64,000 nt of DNA from Quercus robur. Taxonomy: Eukaryota; Streptophyta; Magnoliopsida; Fagales; Fagaceae. Position numbers and translations under genes: made by a program. Position 1 is the stretch's first letter, and each line of letters begins with the position of its first letter. Shown here piece after piece: positions 22,847-34,688 of this stretch. The DNA lies in the NCBI RefSeq assembly GCF_932294415.1, contig NC_065535.1:24082782-24146781 (forward strand), written 5' to 3'. The notes under the pieces are model-generated. The model was not told where the DNA came from. It saw nothing but the letters and a program-made list of their open reading frames with translations, and ran no database searches.

Positions 22847-24501
22847 GTGTGAGGGTTAGGTTAGAGAAGGTGTTTGATATCAAATTATATCATGTCAGTA
22901 ATATCAAAATTCAATAAATGTGAGACATGTTAACAACGGTTAATAGAAAATGGTATGCACGATGCTAAGAAAGTCCATTGAAGAATAAGAAGAGGGACTA
23001 AAGTGGCAGCCTTACTTCCATTTCAATTAATTGGTAAATACTATTTGGTAGTTGTGTCTTGTCAAGGTGTTGTGAAATTTCATCCATATTTCCTATGATT
23101 AGGTATTGTTTGGAAACTATGCTACTGTGGTTTACAAGATGATTTGTTACTTGCACCTTATTGACCTATCAATGTTGTTCCTTTCAATTCTTTTTATTGT
23201 ACTCTTCTCAATTTCAGTGGAGAAATTATCTTTGGTTTTCATTAATTGTTGGCGCATGATTTTCCAATCAAGAAGGGTTAACAATTATCAATTCATCCAA
23301 AGGAGGGGTTAACAATAGCTACTCACCCTAAACAATAGTAGTGTTTGCAATATGCACTCTTAAACTTTAACATATTGTCATCAATACAATGATTTGAAAT
23401 CATTTTGCTATATCTACTCACCATCCAAACTAGCATATAAATTCATGTTAGTTGGTGTAATTGCTATTGTAATTGCTATTATAATTTTGGGTCGGCTAAG
23501 TTTAAGAATGGTGATTTCATTGTGACATTTCTATCATTGCCTTTATATACATAATACAGTAAACTACATATTTGGTCATCAACTTTTACACAATATGTTA
23601 ATTTGGTCTTTAACCTTTTAAATGTGTCAATTTAGTCCTTGACTTTTTGATATTGTGTCAAAATAGTCCTTACTGTTAAGTGATGGATGAAAAAAGCTGA
23701 CATGACTAACAGTCAAAATAAAGTATAATTTTTAGAGTAATGCTATAGACACAAACTATTTTACAACATCCGCAGTTTGTAAAAATATTGTAAAATAGTT
23801 TGTGTCTGTAGTATTACTCTATTTTTTATGCCACATAGACTACCATGTGTACTGCCACATCAGCATATATTAAAAAAAAAATGTAGATCAAACAAAATCC
23901 CTAAATCTTAAACACATATCTTTGATTCTGCCTCATTAAAACTTGGTGACAAATTCAAAGAGCATTAATAGAAAAAACAAAATCTAACACAAAAAGTCCA
24001 ACTTGAGCATAAATGCGTAATAACAATCACAATCGTCCATAAATGTTTTTAAATCAAATGGGTAATTGTAAAAAAAAAATTCCAATCTTTCCATTAGAGT
24101 TTGATTCTTTACCTAACAAAAATATGTATATGGGGTGGGTGAACATCGAAAATTAAAACCAAATTAGAGTGTGGGTTATTAAATTTTAAAGTTTAGAGTA
24201 CATACGAAAAACTTTCAATTTAGCTTATGCAAGAAAAAGATTGCACACATTTCACATCACAGAGAATCATTCATCATATAAACGCAATAACTTTAGTTTT
24301 CTTGTTTATATACTATCCCTATCACCAACAAAACAAAAAAAAAAAAAACTATATAGAAAGGACAGTGGTTGTTATACCAACATTGTGTTTTCATAAACTT
24401 AAAAGCAGTTGAAAAAAAAAAAAAAAAAAAAAAGCAGTTGAAAAAGTAAGGCGAAAACCAAACAAGGGTGCACATGTGGGGGCATGGGCTCAGTATAACA
24501 C
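22847..24501. other. 3' flank of P450 copy 2, paralogous empty site
   Basis: No gene. 23106-23500 matches 47807-48156 and then, across the 12.5-kb Harbinger-like insertion, the sequence from 60653. 24185-24290 resembles the 3' flanks of copy 3 (32920-33060) and copy 4 (60790-60860), for example the phrase CACATTTCACATCACA. A poly-A run lies at 24410-24433. Confidence 0.7.
23735..23819. mobile_element. 85-bp MITE
   Basis: Terminal inverted repeats of about 33 bp (GAGTAATGCTATAGACACAA and inverse) separated by a short loop, flanked by TA on both sides. It could be of the mariner/Stowaway kind, but the TSD is short, so the superfamily is uncertain. Confidence 0.75.
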
Positions 24502-26019
24502 TCAGGACTCAGTCTCATCATGACGAAGATGATCCCTCTCCACAATCTTCACCGGAAACCCACCTTTCATCTTTGAAGTCAAATACGAAACAAACTCCGG
24601 TTCATGGTTTACACCTTCTTCAAACGCTGGCACCACCTCAAACCTCCTTAAAACCCCAGCTACCACCCTCTTCATCTGCAAGAATGCCATTTCCTTCCCC
24701 AAACAAATTCTAGGACCTGCCTGGAACACCGGGTATGTGTACGGGTCTCTCCCCACGAACTTCCATGATTCTTCCTCCTTCTGCAGCCACCTCTCTGGCT
24801 TGAACTCTGCCCAGTCCGATCCCCACAGCATCTCCAACCTCCCCATTGCGTATGGAAAGTAGGTCACTCTCATCCCCTTCTTCACCACTGTCCCGCCGGG
24901 CAATACGTCGTCGTTCACTGCCTCCTTTGAGTCAATCGGAACTGGCGGGTACAGCCTCATGCTTTCACACAGTGAAGCGTGTGTGTACACCATGTCTTTC
25001 ACCTCGTCAAAAACAGGCGCTTCTGATTTTTCATTGATTTCATTTAGAATCTTGGATTCAATCTCTGGGTTCTTCCATAGAAGCCAAAAAAACCATGTTA
25101 AAGCCGCCGACGTAGTGTCACGCCCAGCAAGTATAAAGCTGATCACAATGTCTGTCACGAAGTTCTCGTCCGAATGGCCGGAGCTCAAGAACCTTGACAA
25201 CAGGTCTACGGAATCGAGGCTCTCTTTCTCTCCCAGCCTCTGCTTCTTTTCTTTGATTATGTTCAGCGCGAACTCTCGCACTTCCGAGATAGCGTTTTTG
25301 AGACGCTTTTCTGACCCAATATTCAACAACTTCTTGAATTTCCAGATGACTGGGTGTACCGCAGAGAACCTCTCGCTGCTAATCCTGACACCGTCTTCAA
25401 AGGCTAAGGCGAACTTGGCCTGTGGAAGAGAGGGCAACAAGTATGCTGGGTCGAACCCGAAAGCGATCTTACAAATATTATCAAAAGCAAACCTTTGAAG
25501 AATGTCTTGGAAATCAAGGACAGTTCCCTGTTTGGCAGCTGAGGAGAGAATGGGGATGAGGCGATCGGAGAGCTCAGTGTCGACAACGGTTTCAATGAAC
25601 TTGCGGAGAGATTTGGTGTTGAATTCGTGGCTAGAGACTTGTCTTTGGAACTTCCAGGAGTCGCCGTCAATGTTGAAGATGCCGTGGCCAAGAAAGTCGG
25701 TGAGAGTTCGATTGAAAACGTGGCCTTTTCCGTAGTTAGAGAAGTTGGTCTTGAGGATGTGTTGGACCACGGCGGGGTCGCCGGAGAAGACCTGGCGGGT
25801 GGAGTAGTTGCGTCGGAGAACAAAGGTGGCGGAAGGTGAGACTTGCATGATACCTGAGAGCCATGGGAGTGGGCGCTTTCGGTTGGCAAGGATGGCGAAG
25901 AATGAACCCACTAGAGGGTAGGATTTCGGGACTTTGGAATTGGAATTGGAATTGGAATTGAGAAAGAAGAAGAAGAAGAGAAGGGAAAGTAAAGGAATTA
26001 GGATGATAAGAAGCAACAT
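24502..26019 (-). CDS. CYP94A: CYP94A-type cytochrome P450, copy 2 (intact, 505 aa)
   Basis: Intronless, as is usual for the family. It has an N-terminal membrane anchor (residues 2-20), an Asn/Ser linker and the hinge PKSYPLVGSF. The oxygen-binding I-helix is AGRDTTSAALTW, the K-helix ESMR is followed by LYPPVP, then KPERW, then the haem loop FQAGPRICLG with Cys439 as iron ligand (codon at 24705-24703). Length matches CYP94 enzymes (about 500-520 aa). CYP94A members hydroxylate fatty acids at the omega end in the ER; CYP94B and CYP94C act on jasmonoyl-isoleucine, and the substrate here cannot be read from sequence. An in-frame ATG at 26142 lies upstream of the TATA box, so the start at 26019, matching copies 1 and 3, is preferred. 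All motifs are intact; likely functional. Confidence 0.95.
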   Translation of the reverse strand: MLLLIILIPLLSLLFFFFFLNSNSNSNSKVPKSYPLVGSFFAILANRKRPLPWLSGIMQVSPSATFVLRRNYSTRQVFSGDPAVVQHILKTNFSNYGKGHVFNRTLTDFLGHGIFNIDGDSWKFQRQVSSHEFNTKSLRKFIETVVDTELSDRLIPILSSAAKQGTVLDFQDILQRFAFDNICKIAFGFDPAYLLPSLPQAKFALAFEDGVRISSERFSAVHPVIWKFKKLLNIGSEKRLKNAISEVREFALNIIKEKKQRLGEKESLDSVDLLSRFLSSGHSDENFVTDIVISFILAGRDTTSAALTWFFWLLWKNPEIESKILNEINEKSEAPVFDEVKDMVYTHASLCESMRLYPPVPIDSKEAVNDDVLPGGTVVKKGMRVTYFPYAMGRLEMLWGSDWAEFKPERWLQKEEESWKFVGRDPYTYPVFQAGPRICLGKEMAFLQMKRVVAGVLRRFEVVPAFEEGVNHEPEFVSYLTSKMKGGFPVKIVERDHLRHDETES

Positions 26020-26120
26020 GGCAGATTTGATTTTGGGTTGGCTGGGTTGACCTTGTCTTTTAGTCACAGATATTTGTTTTGTTTTCGTAGTTATATCGTT
26101 TGTGGTTGTGGATGGATATG

Positions 26121-26128
26121 TATTTATA
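26121..26128 (-). promoter_or_regulatory. TATA box of P450 copy 2
   Basis: TATAAATA on the minus strand, about 100 bp before the start codon at 26019. It predicts transcription start near 26095 and a 5' leader of about 75 nt. The matching place upstream of copy 3 (near 34840) has only a weaker AATAAAATAT. Confidence 0.7.
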
Positions 26129-26149
26129 GGGACGAGTTGCATTCAGATT

Positions 26150-28048
26150 TAATGGTCCTTTTGTTTTCATTAATAATAATATATTAAAATGCATGTTAAT
26201 TAAGGGTAATAAAAAAAACAGTACAAGTTTTTATCAAGACTCAGACCGTAACTTTTATTGTCAGATTTTTTTTTTAAGGCCCTCAGTGGCTTTTCTTTTT
26301 CCACACGTTGTCCTCTTATTTGATAGCAACACAACTTCCGAGAAAAAGTAGTTGTATATGGAGCAGTGATAAAGTAATAAAAAATGTTAGTCAGCGTCTT
26401 AGGTTTCATTAGTTTAGTAATTATTTTTAGGAATATTTTATTAAAAATTTGATAAAATAATAAATATTATTGGCTGTTTATTATATATATATTTTTATAA
26501 AAGTTGTATCAATTATTTTTATTATGTTAGTAAGTGTCCTAGATTTCATTAGTTTAATAACTATTTTTAAGAATATTTTATTAAAAATTTGATAAAATAA
26601 TAATTGTTATCGGCTATTTTTTATATTTATTTTATAAAAGTGATTTCATATTTTCCTATTATGATTTATTAATAATTACTTTAAGACTATCCATTAATAT
26701 GACCTCAAGAGTCTATTTAGATTGAGGGAGGAATGGAGGAGAGTAGAGTAAAGTTAGTTGAAAATTACTAATTTTAGACAGCTGCAAAATCTGTGTTGAT
26801 TTGCTATTGTTGGACTAAATTATTGTTTAATTACAAAAAAATTGCAAGAGCAAAATAAAAATGACATTATGCTTGGTTAACCGCTGCAGAATCTGGGTTT
26901 TGGGAAGAACAATGTGAGAAAATAAAATGAAATTTTGCTTGGTTAAAGAAATTGGAAAAAAATAAATAATAGAAAAAAAATGTTAAATAGAAGAAAAATA
27001 TTTTTAAAAGTTGACTTGACTTTTAATTATTTTGCCATCAAAGCAATGATGTGCCCACTCAAATTTAGGCACATTAGAATCTCATTTAATATTTTAATAT
27101 TAGACATTCTTATAGTGTAAATCATTTGCTACATATGTATTTTGTATTAGTGAGTTAACAGTAGAAATCAAATTGACTACAAGTTAAAAATAATAGGGGA
27201 CCAAAATGATTGTTACCAAAATATATGGACCAAATTGAATGTAACCCCAAAATATAAGGACTAAAATAGTATTTTGGCTTATATATAATTACGAAGGAAT
27301 ACAAACAGCTAAAAGAATGGCTTAAGAAAATTATAAAAAAATATTGTCAAAAAGAATATATTTTAAAATGATAAAATTAGTAGTTTAACTTTAATCATCC
27401 TATAATAAATATTATTTTTGAAAGTCAATTTTGATTCTACGATAAATACATGCGATATAAACAAGATTTGCTTGTTTGATAGATTTGGAATCTATTCATG
27501 GGTATTTTTCATTATTTTTTAGAGTCAATTTTGATTCTACGATAAATACATGCTATATAAACAAGATTTGCTTGTTTGATAGATTTGGAATTTATTCATG
27601 GGTATTATTCATGAGTCTTTATGTACTTTTTGATACTATTCATGGGTCTTACTGTACTATTTCAACTAACTTTTATTTTTATTTACCGTACATTCAGTAA
27701 AAAAATTTTAATTTCAACAAAATAAGCGAATCTCTAATAGACCTGAATAATATAATACCGAGTAATTATGTTTATCAAGCTTTCATTTATTTTAAAGAAA
27801 AGGTTTGACCATTTGTTTGAATAATCTTGGGGTCAACCTATCATAAATAAGAAGAAATTAAGAAGAGATGATTCCATGTTCACACAAGGTGGGGACTTTT
27901 CATGACCTAAGCAATGAGTCGAACAAAATGAGATTCAGCAAACCTCTAGAAAGAGGACATGTCTTGGCCTATAAACAAGGAAACTTCTTTGCTAAAGAAA
28001 TGCCCAATTGCTTTACTTATTTGTTAAGCCTAATGTCGTTTTCCAATT
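26150..28048. other. Upstream intergenic region of P450 copy 2
   Basis: No gene. It holds a two-copy tandem repeat of about 138 bp (from 26387 and 26525) and a two-copy repeat of 100 bp (GTCAATTTTGATTCTACG at 27424 and 27524). Text at 27895-27965 (CATGACCTAAGCAATG...CTAGAAAGAG) matches 35050-35095 upstream of copy 3. Confidence 0.7.
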
Positions 28049-28217
28049 GAGAAATGATATGTCTACAATATTTTTACAACAAATCTTAAGTGGCAGGTTA
28101 TTACTGGCTGTTATTGTTAGGGCAAAAAAGTAATCTTAGTGTTAGTTTCAAATTTTAACTAATAACAACTAACCACCGGTGATTTATTGTAAAAATATTG
28201 TAGACATAGCATCACTC
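28049..28217. mobile_element. 169-bp Mutator-type MITE
   Basis: Terminal inverted repeats of about 30 bp containing TCTACAATATTTTTACAA, flanked by the 9-bp TSD TTTCCAATT (28040-28048 and 28218-28226). A 9-bp TSD is the hallmark of Mutator-like elements. Relatives of this MITE are nested in both arms of the foldback elements at 4.8-8.0 kb. Confidence 0.85.
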
Positions 28218-28226
28218 TTTCCAATT

Positions 28227-30069
28227 ATGGGATGAATTCGGGGACTTTTTAAATTTATTATAATATTTTTTTTTATTAAATGTAAATTTTGAAAAGTCTA
28301 TTATTTTGGAATCCTGAATATGCTTCTACCAATAATTGTACTAAATTACATAATAATTATACTAATTTTTATATGCCTTTTGCCTTTCAATCAACACTCG
28401 TTGAATAAATGAAAATTCTCATATTTCTTTGATGAGAAATGTGAAAGGAAAAAAATAAATAAATAAAATAAGAGAGCATTCCCAAGGGAATTAGATAATA
28501 TTTTTTTCGCATATCTCCATAGTTGCAAAATTTCAAAAATATTAAAGATCAACAACTATATTATGAATCAAAATTTTAAATTTCAAGTTTTTATAGTATA
28601 AAATTATGCATACAAAATAAATTTATGGATCAAATAGTAAGTAACATCTAATTGACATGAAATTTGATACGTGTATTAAGAACAAAAAGAACGTACAATC
28701 TAACGGTTAAATTTTCAAAATATATAGTCATGTTAATTTTTTAGTGGAGGTTATAGCCATTAGCTACAACCAAGTTTGTAACCAAACTTTGTTCTTTTGG
28801 CAAATCTACTTTTAGATTGTATTTTCTTATTATATTCTATTTGTTTACAAAATTTCAAAAAAAATAAAAAATCAATAGTTATGTCATTAACCAAATATTT
28901 AAGTTTCAAGTGTTTGTGGTCTTAAATTAAGCATAAAGTATAAGTCTATGGATCAAATAGTAAATTTGATTTGAACAAAATTTAACATATGTGTTAAGAA
29001 TATAAAGAATATGCAATTCAATGGTTAGATTTTCAAAATTCACATCTATAATAGTAAAGTTGTTTACCAACACTACTAAGCTATACTTTTTCCTTTTAAA
29101 AAAATTATATATACATACATACATATTTTTCTTTACCTACAAAAAAGGAAAAAGTTTTGGGTGGGTAGTTACCCATTGTTGGTGACCTTACTAGGCTCGT
29201 GTTTGTTTGGGGAGTTAAGTCGGGAATTTGACATTGGGCTGAAGATACCAATGGCTTTCGGTGCACTTTCAGACCTACAAAATAGATAAAGTCCAAAGTT
29301 TAAAAATCATGATAATGGTTGAAATAAGAAATAACATATTTTGTATAATAACTTTGATTAATGGTTGCAATAATGGTTGAAACAAAGCCATATGTATTTA
29401 GCATAATAGTTTTGATTGAATTATGAGTTAAAGATCATATTGATGTATATTGAGAGATGTCAATTATTAGATAATAATTAATAAATTATTATGTGTCCAA
29501 CAATAAGACAATCCAAAATAGTTCATGTCCAATTGTAGGCAACTTAACTTAACGCAATAGTGTAAACAATATTCTAGGAAACTACCCTTTTAAACAATCT
29601 ACACATCACTAATGATTCCCTGATAAAATTATAACCTTTTTAATTCTTTGTTTCCAACAATGAGAAATCATACTTGGAAACCATTGGTTGTCTCTTCAAG
29701 TGTATTCCTTCTAAACTCCAAGTGAAAAATACACCTCCTAGCCTCTTTAGCAATGTCTCTCTTTTATCTCTTCCTCTACCTTGCATTTAACGCGTAAGAG
29801 ATGTGAGCTTAGTGGGGGTAGTGAAATGCGGTCACTACTAAAATGCATTAATGATTTATCTATTTTATTCTTAACTTAATTTAATTATTTTTGTGCCCCA
29901 AGGTTTAAGCTATATAAACTTTTTTAATCATAATCTCACGTGTGTTAAGTCTACATTACCTCAATTCTGTGAATAATAATAAAAACTGATAATAAAAACA
30001 TCAATGATATGCAGGGTATTACACTCTTCCCCCCTTAAAATAAGTTTAGTCCTCTAAACTTGATGAACC
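28227..30069. other. AT-rich intergenic region with a diverged tandem pair
   Basis: No gene seen. Two diverged copies of a unit (about 28545-28735 and 28855-29045) share TATGGATCAAATAGTAA and related phrases. The same family, inverted, is inside the element at 47017-47630. Confidence 0.6.
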
Positions 30070-30336
30070 TCAATCAATAAATAGATAGGGGTATTTTTTC
30101 TTCATGTCTTCCTCTTTTTCCCATGTCACTTCTTGAACTGCATGATTTCTCCATAACACTTTCACTAAGAATATATTCCTTGTACATAGCACTTGTTTCT
30201 TCCTGTCAAGAATCTGCATTGGTTGCTCCTTATATTGATTGGTTCATATTCCAAAACATGTGATGGATCAGGCATATACTTTCATAACATTAATACATGG
30301 AATACATTATGAATATGTGACAAATCCATTATGAGT
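30070..30336 (-). pseudogene. Chromovirus-type gypsy polyprotein C-terminus (fragment)
   Basis: On the minus strand one frame ends with VKVLWRNHAVQEVTWEKEED and a Tyr-Pro-Tyr-Leu-Phe tail before the stop at 30072-30070. This is the chromodomain-like end of Ty3/gypsy chromovirus polyproteins. The preceding part (KYMPDPSHVLEYEPI) is in another frame, so a frameshift separates them. No LTR or further pol is seen next to it; a small, old fragment. Confidence 0.7.
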
Positions 30337-30339
30337 ATT

Positions 30340-31241
30340 AAGTTTTAGGTAAACAGAAATGAAAATTTTTATTATTTTAAGTGCTATGTGATATGGGATG
30401 TTTACCAGATGTTACCTGCTACACACTGCCTGTTAGAATTCAGGGAATTAGAGAAGACATGCCAAACAACATGTTCCTTTTATCAACTGTAAACTATTGG
30501 AGCTTTACTGAACATACTTTTTAGCCCTCCAAACCATGACTCTCAAAGTTTCCCTAATGAGGCTCATAAGCTTAGATCATAAGATGATGTGCCATGAGCT
30601 TGAGTCATGGGCTTTGATGAGACAACTTGCCACGGGCTCTGATGTTGTCTTGTGTAAATATGAGCTTTTGTTGGAGAAGCTGCTTTCCATGAGTATAAGA
30701 GAGATAATATGGCCCACAAGCCTTGAATCAATGCTTAAGCTCGATCCATATCTTGATGTTGATGATGTCGAGGGTCATGAGCCCAATTGATAACGTAGAG
30801 AATAATGTGGGCTATGAATTCATCTTATAAGTGAAGATCTTATAAGGCATGTGAGTCTAATTCATGTAGTTGAATCAAACATGGGCTCTTTTGGGCTTTA
30901 AAGAAGACTTACCCAAAATCCATAATTATGTTGACGTGGCACAAGTTGTCAATGATATAATGCCAAGTGGTGTGAACAAATTGTCCTCAACACAGATTAA
31001 AGTATTAATTTTTACAATAAAATTGGAAGAATACACTAATTTAGATTAGGGTCGACTCAATATATTTTGGGGCCTAAGGTGAAAATTTAAGTGTCTATTC
31101 TTTTATTTAAATAAACATAAGCTATTATAAAAAATAAAATAAAAAAGTTACTGATAAAAAAAATGATGTTAGTTATGGACAAGACGTGAACCAATAAAAA
31201 CTTGCCAAATAAAAAATATTGGGAAAAATATTATATAATTT
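30340..31241. other. Intergenic stretch without recognisable genes
   Basis: An 84-codon open frame at 30536-30790 has no motif I recognise and no sign of selection. Otherwise nothing. Confidence 0.5.
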
Positions 31242-31246
31242 GTATG

Positions 31247-31922
31247 TGTATGGACTCAATTTATAACGATCCCCAATTCGTATTGGGTTCATACGTTACA
31301 GGTCCAAACAATAAATTTGTAAATGGTGGGCTAAAAGGCTAGGCCTTGATGAATGGACGATCGTTGGTCATGGTATTCAAAATGCTTGCATAGAAGTGAG
31401 CTAGATGTATCAAAGAAGACTCTTTCTTTGACACGGCCTACATGGCTCCGGTTCCTTCCTCCCCCCTTCCCCAAGAAGGGATTCTTACATTATATAGCCT
31501 CTTTTATTTGATCCTGACCTTCCATCTGTTGGTCAGACAGATAACTACTTGAGTGCACGTCCTATCAGCTGTCTTCCCCCACCTTTTATTAGTTGCAGTA
31601 ACCGAAATTGTACTGTTCAGGAGTCTTTTCCCATTAATGCAGTCAGGACGTTTGTTGGTACATTCAATGCGGAAGTGACAACTTTTCCTTGAACCGGCCC
31701 TACACTGTACTCGCCCTTTTTTCTGGGACTGCTTTCGGGGCTGTTTTTGACGACGTGCCGTTCTTCCCTTCTAGGTCTAGGGATGCCGAGGACAAGATCT
31801 TCCTCGGCCACATTCCTAGGATATTTGGACTCTAATTGCATGTCTTCGGCAATATCTCTCCTCGACGAGGGCCTTGGGCTCTAATGAAAGTGGGTCGGGG
31901 TCACAAATTCTCTGGCCCCACA
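31247..31922 (+). mobile_element. Solo LTR, gypsy TGTAAGGAC-like family
   Basis: 676 bp flanked by the 5-bp TSD GTATG (31242-31246 and 31923-31927), starting TGTATGGACTC and ending GGCCCCACA. Internal wording (AACGATCC, GGGTTCATACGT, GGTCC) parallels the start of the complete gypsy LTR. Orientation is opposite to the solo LTR at 9107. Confidence 0.88.
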
Positions 31923-31927
31923 GTATG

Positions 31928-33158
31928 TATATAGAATTTTTGAAATTATTATTCAAGTTTTTGTATGATAATTCATGAGAGATTTTTTGATGCGATAACT
32001 CATAAGAGATCTTTTGGATGGGATTTCCTATTTGGCCTATAGCCAAAATCTAATTTTGCTGTAGAGAATAGATTATAGATCTATACGTAATGTGTATAAG
32101 CAGAGACTAGCTAATAGACTAATAGACTAAAAAATATACTAATTTTCAAAGAAAAGAAAAGTATTGACTGGATGACCGTAAACTATAAATTACCGAATAT
32201 TCAACTATAAAACCTAAGACAATGAGGGACCGATAAAAGAAAAGGAAGAAATCTTTACAACAGTAGGAAAAAAATAATAATAATAATAAAACAAAAACAA
32301 AAAGAGTAAATAAAGGCCAACCTGAAGAGCAGTTAACACACCCACACAACGATTTATGAGCAGCTACAAAGAAAGGAAAAAAAAAAAAGAATCAAAATGG
32401 AGAGTAGCAAGGTAAGTAGTGGGCTATGGGTAGGTTTGATTTCTTCAAAAATAAAGATGGAGAGAAAGTGTGTGTTTATTTGTTTTTGGCTTTTTATTTT
32501 TTGATATAGTCATTATTTCTCTCTTGAAAATTTGAGAACAAATATTGAATAGGTATAGACATGAAGAATCTCTTCACCTTTTGGTACGAGGGAGTGAAAA
32601 AATTTACATTCTTAAATTACATTAGACAGAGTGCATAATATTCAAAGAGTGTGTAATTTAAAAAAAAAAAAAATTGGGATAGTGCATTCTAGGGCCATTA
32701 ATTTTTATTTTCTTTTTTGGAAAGATAAGAAAACTTTAATTACTCCTAAAAAAAAGAAAACCTTAATTATATTCTATTGAGTAATGGAGGGAGGGGGCCT
32801 TATTTAATTTGGGGGCCATAGGCCACTACCTTTAACTACCTTATAGTCTTGAGTGGACTCTGATTTAGACTATGGGGTGAACCGTATAAATATAATAAAC
32901 ACCGAATTAGGGTGTAGATTGTTAAATTTTAAAGTTTAGTGTACATATGACAAATATCCAAACTAGTATAGTATTAATATTGCACACTTTGCCCTTTAGA
33001 CATAATTACTCTAACTCTAATGCCAAAAAAAGTATTGCACACATTTCACATCACAATGTAAGAGAGTATTTATTAATTATTATACACAGCTAAGCTAACA
33101 CACAATTTCAGTCTCGCACGTGTGTTAGTCCCCTGCAGTGCTCCGGCTCTCGCAATAC
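31928..33158. other. 3' flank of P450 copy 3
   Basis: No gene. Poly-A runs near 32370 and 32660. From 32900 the text parallels the 3' flanks of copies 2 and 4. Confidence 0.6.
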
Positions 33159-34688
33159 TCAATTCTCAGAATGAAGATGATCCCTCTCCCTCTCCTCAAT
33201 CTTCACCGGAAACCCACCTTTCATCTTGGATAAAAATGAATCATACTCTGGTTCCTGTACACCTTGCTCAAAAGCTGGCACTACCTTAAACCTCCTTAAA
33301 ACCCCAGCTACCACACTCTTCATCTGCAAGAAAGCCATCTCCTTCCCCAAACAAATTCTAGGACCTGCCTGGAACACTGGGTAAGTGTACGAGTCTCTCC
33401 CCACGAACCTCCATGATGATTTCGAATTCTCTTCCTCCTTCTGCAGCCACCTCTCGGGCTTGAACTCTGCCCAGTCCGATCCCCACAGCTTCTCCAACCT
33501 CCCCATAGCGTATGGAAAGTACGATACTTTCATCCCCTTCTTTACCACTGTCCCGTCCGGCAATACGTCGTCGTTCACTGCCTCCTTCGCGTCCAACGCG
33601 ACTGGCGGGTACAGCCGCATGCTTTCACATAGAGAAGCGTGTGTGTACACCATATCTTTCACCTCGTCATAAACAGGCCCTTCCGATTTTTCTTTGATTT
33701 CCTTAAGAATCTCGGATTCTATTTCTGGGTTTTTCGATAGAACCCAAAAAAACCATGTTAAAGCCGCCGACGAAGTGTCACGCCCAGCAAGTATAAAGCT
33801 GATCACAAAATCGATCACGAAGTTCTCGTCTAAATGACCGGAGTTCAATAACCTTGACAACAGGTCCACGGAATCGAGGCTCTCTTTCTCTCTTAGCTCC
33901 TGCTTTTTTTCTTTTATTATGGTCATGGCGAACCCTCGTATTTCTGAGATTGCGACCTTGAGACGCTTTTCTGACCCAATATTCAACAACTTCTTGATTT
34001 TCCAAACGCCTGGGAATAACGTATTCCCCCTCTCGCTACTACACTTGATACCGTTTTCAAAGGCTAAGTCGAGCTTGGTCTGTGGAAGAGAGGGCAACAA
34101 GTAGGCCGGGTCGAACCCGAAAGCGATATTACAGATATTATCAAAAGTAAACCTTTGAAGAATGTCTTGGAAATCTAGGACAGTTCCATGTTCGGCAGCT
34201 GAGGTGAGGGTGGGGATGAGGCGTTGAGAGACCTCAGTTTGGACAACGGTTTCAACGAACTTTCGGAGGGATTTGGTGTTGAATTCTTGCATGGCGATTT
34301 GTCTTTGGAACTTCCAGGACTCACCGTCGACGTTGAAGATGCCATCGCCAAGAAGGTCGTAGACAGTTCGACGGGAATCTTCGCCTTTTCCGTAGCTATT
34401 GAAGTTGGTCATGAGGATGTGTTGGACCACGGCGGGGTTGCCGGAGATTACGTGGCCGGTGGCGAAGGATTGGCGGAGAACGAAGGTGTTGGAGGGTGAG
34501 TCTTGGATGATACCTGTGAGCCATGGGAGTAGGCGGTCTCGATTGGCGAGGAGGGCGAAAAATGAACCCACTAGAGGGTACGATTTGGGGATTTTGGAAT
34601 TGGAATTGGAATTGGAATTGAAGAAGAAGAAGAAGAGTGAGAGTAAAGGAATTAGGATGAGGAGTAGATATTGAAGTTGCAGCAACAT
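33159..34688 (-). CDS. CYP94A: CYP94A-type cytochrome P450, copy 3 (intact, 509 aa)
   Basis: A complete intronless frame from the ATG at 34688-34686. Membrane anchor at residues 2-22, Asn/Ser linker, PKSYPLVGSF hinge, I-helix AGRDTSSAALTW, ESMR in the K-helix, KPERW, haem loop FQAGPRICLG with Cys446. Closest to copy 1. Against copy 2 the second half is highly similar, but residues around 60-130 (after the hinge through the B-C loop) are much more different; for example IAMQEFN replaces the VSSHEFN type seen in copy 2. That region holds substrate recognition site 1 in P450s, so a shifted substrate is plausible but unproven. Expected in the ER as a fatty-acid hydroxylase; looks functional. Confidence 0.95.
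   Translation of the reverse strand: MLLQLQYLLLILIPLLSLFFFFFNSNSNSNSKIPKSYPLVGSFFALLANRDRLLPWLTGIIQDSPSNTFVLRQSFATGHVISGNPAVVQHILMTNFNSYGKGEDSRRTVYDLLGDGIFNVDGESWKFQRQIAMQEFNTKSLRKFVETVVQTEVSQRLIPTLTSAAEHGTVLDFQDILQRFTFDNICNIAFGFDPAYLLPSLPQTKLDLAFENGIKCSSERGNTLFPGVWKIKKLLNIGSEKRLKVAISEIRGFAMTIIKEKKQELREKESLDSVDLLSRLLNSGHLDENFVIDFVISFILAGRDTSSAALTWFFWVLSKNPEIESEILKEIKEKSEGPVYDEVKDMVYTHASLCESMRLYPPVALDAKEAVNDDVLPDGTVVKKGMKVSYFPYAMGRLEKLWGSDWAEFKPERWLQKEEENSKSSWRFVGRDSYTYPVFQAGPRICLGKEMAFLQMKSVVAGVLRRFKVVPAFEQGVQEPEYDSFLSKMKGGFPVKIEERERDHLHSEN

Noticed and set aside
25404-25889. Alternative open frames over the P450 genes (also 24959-25498, 33385-33672, 63146-63940)
   Set aside because: Overlap intact or recognisable P450 coding sequence in other frames.
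26020-26142. N-terminal extension of P450 copy 2 to the in-frame ATG at 26142
   Set aside because: The extension has no P450 similarity and lies across the TATA box at 26121-26128; copies 1 and 3 start at the position matching 26019.
30536-30790. 84-codon open frame
   Set aside because: No motif, no codon or context support; repeated phrases around CATGGGCT suggest non-coding repeat.
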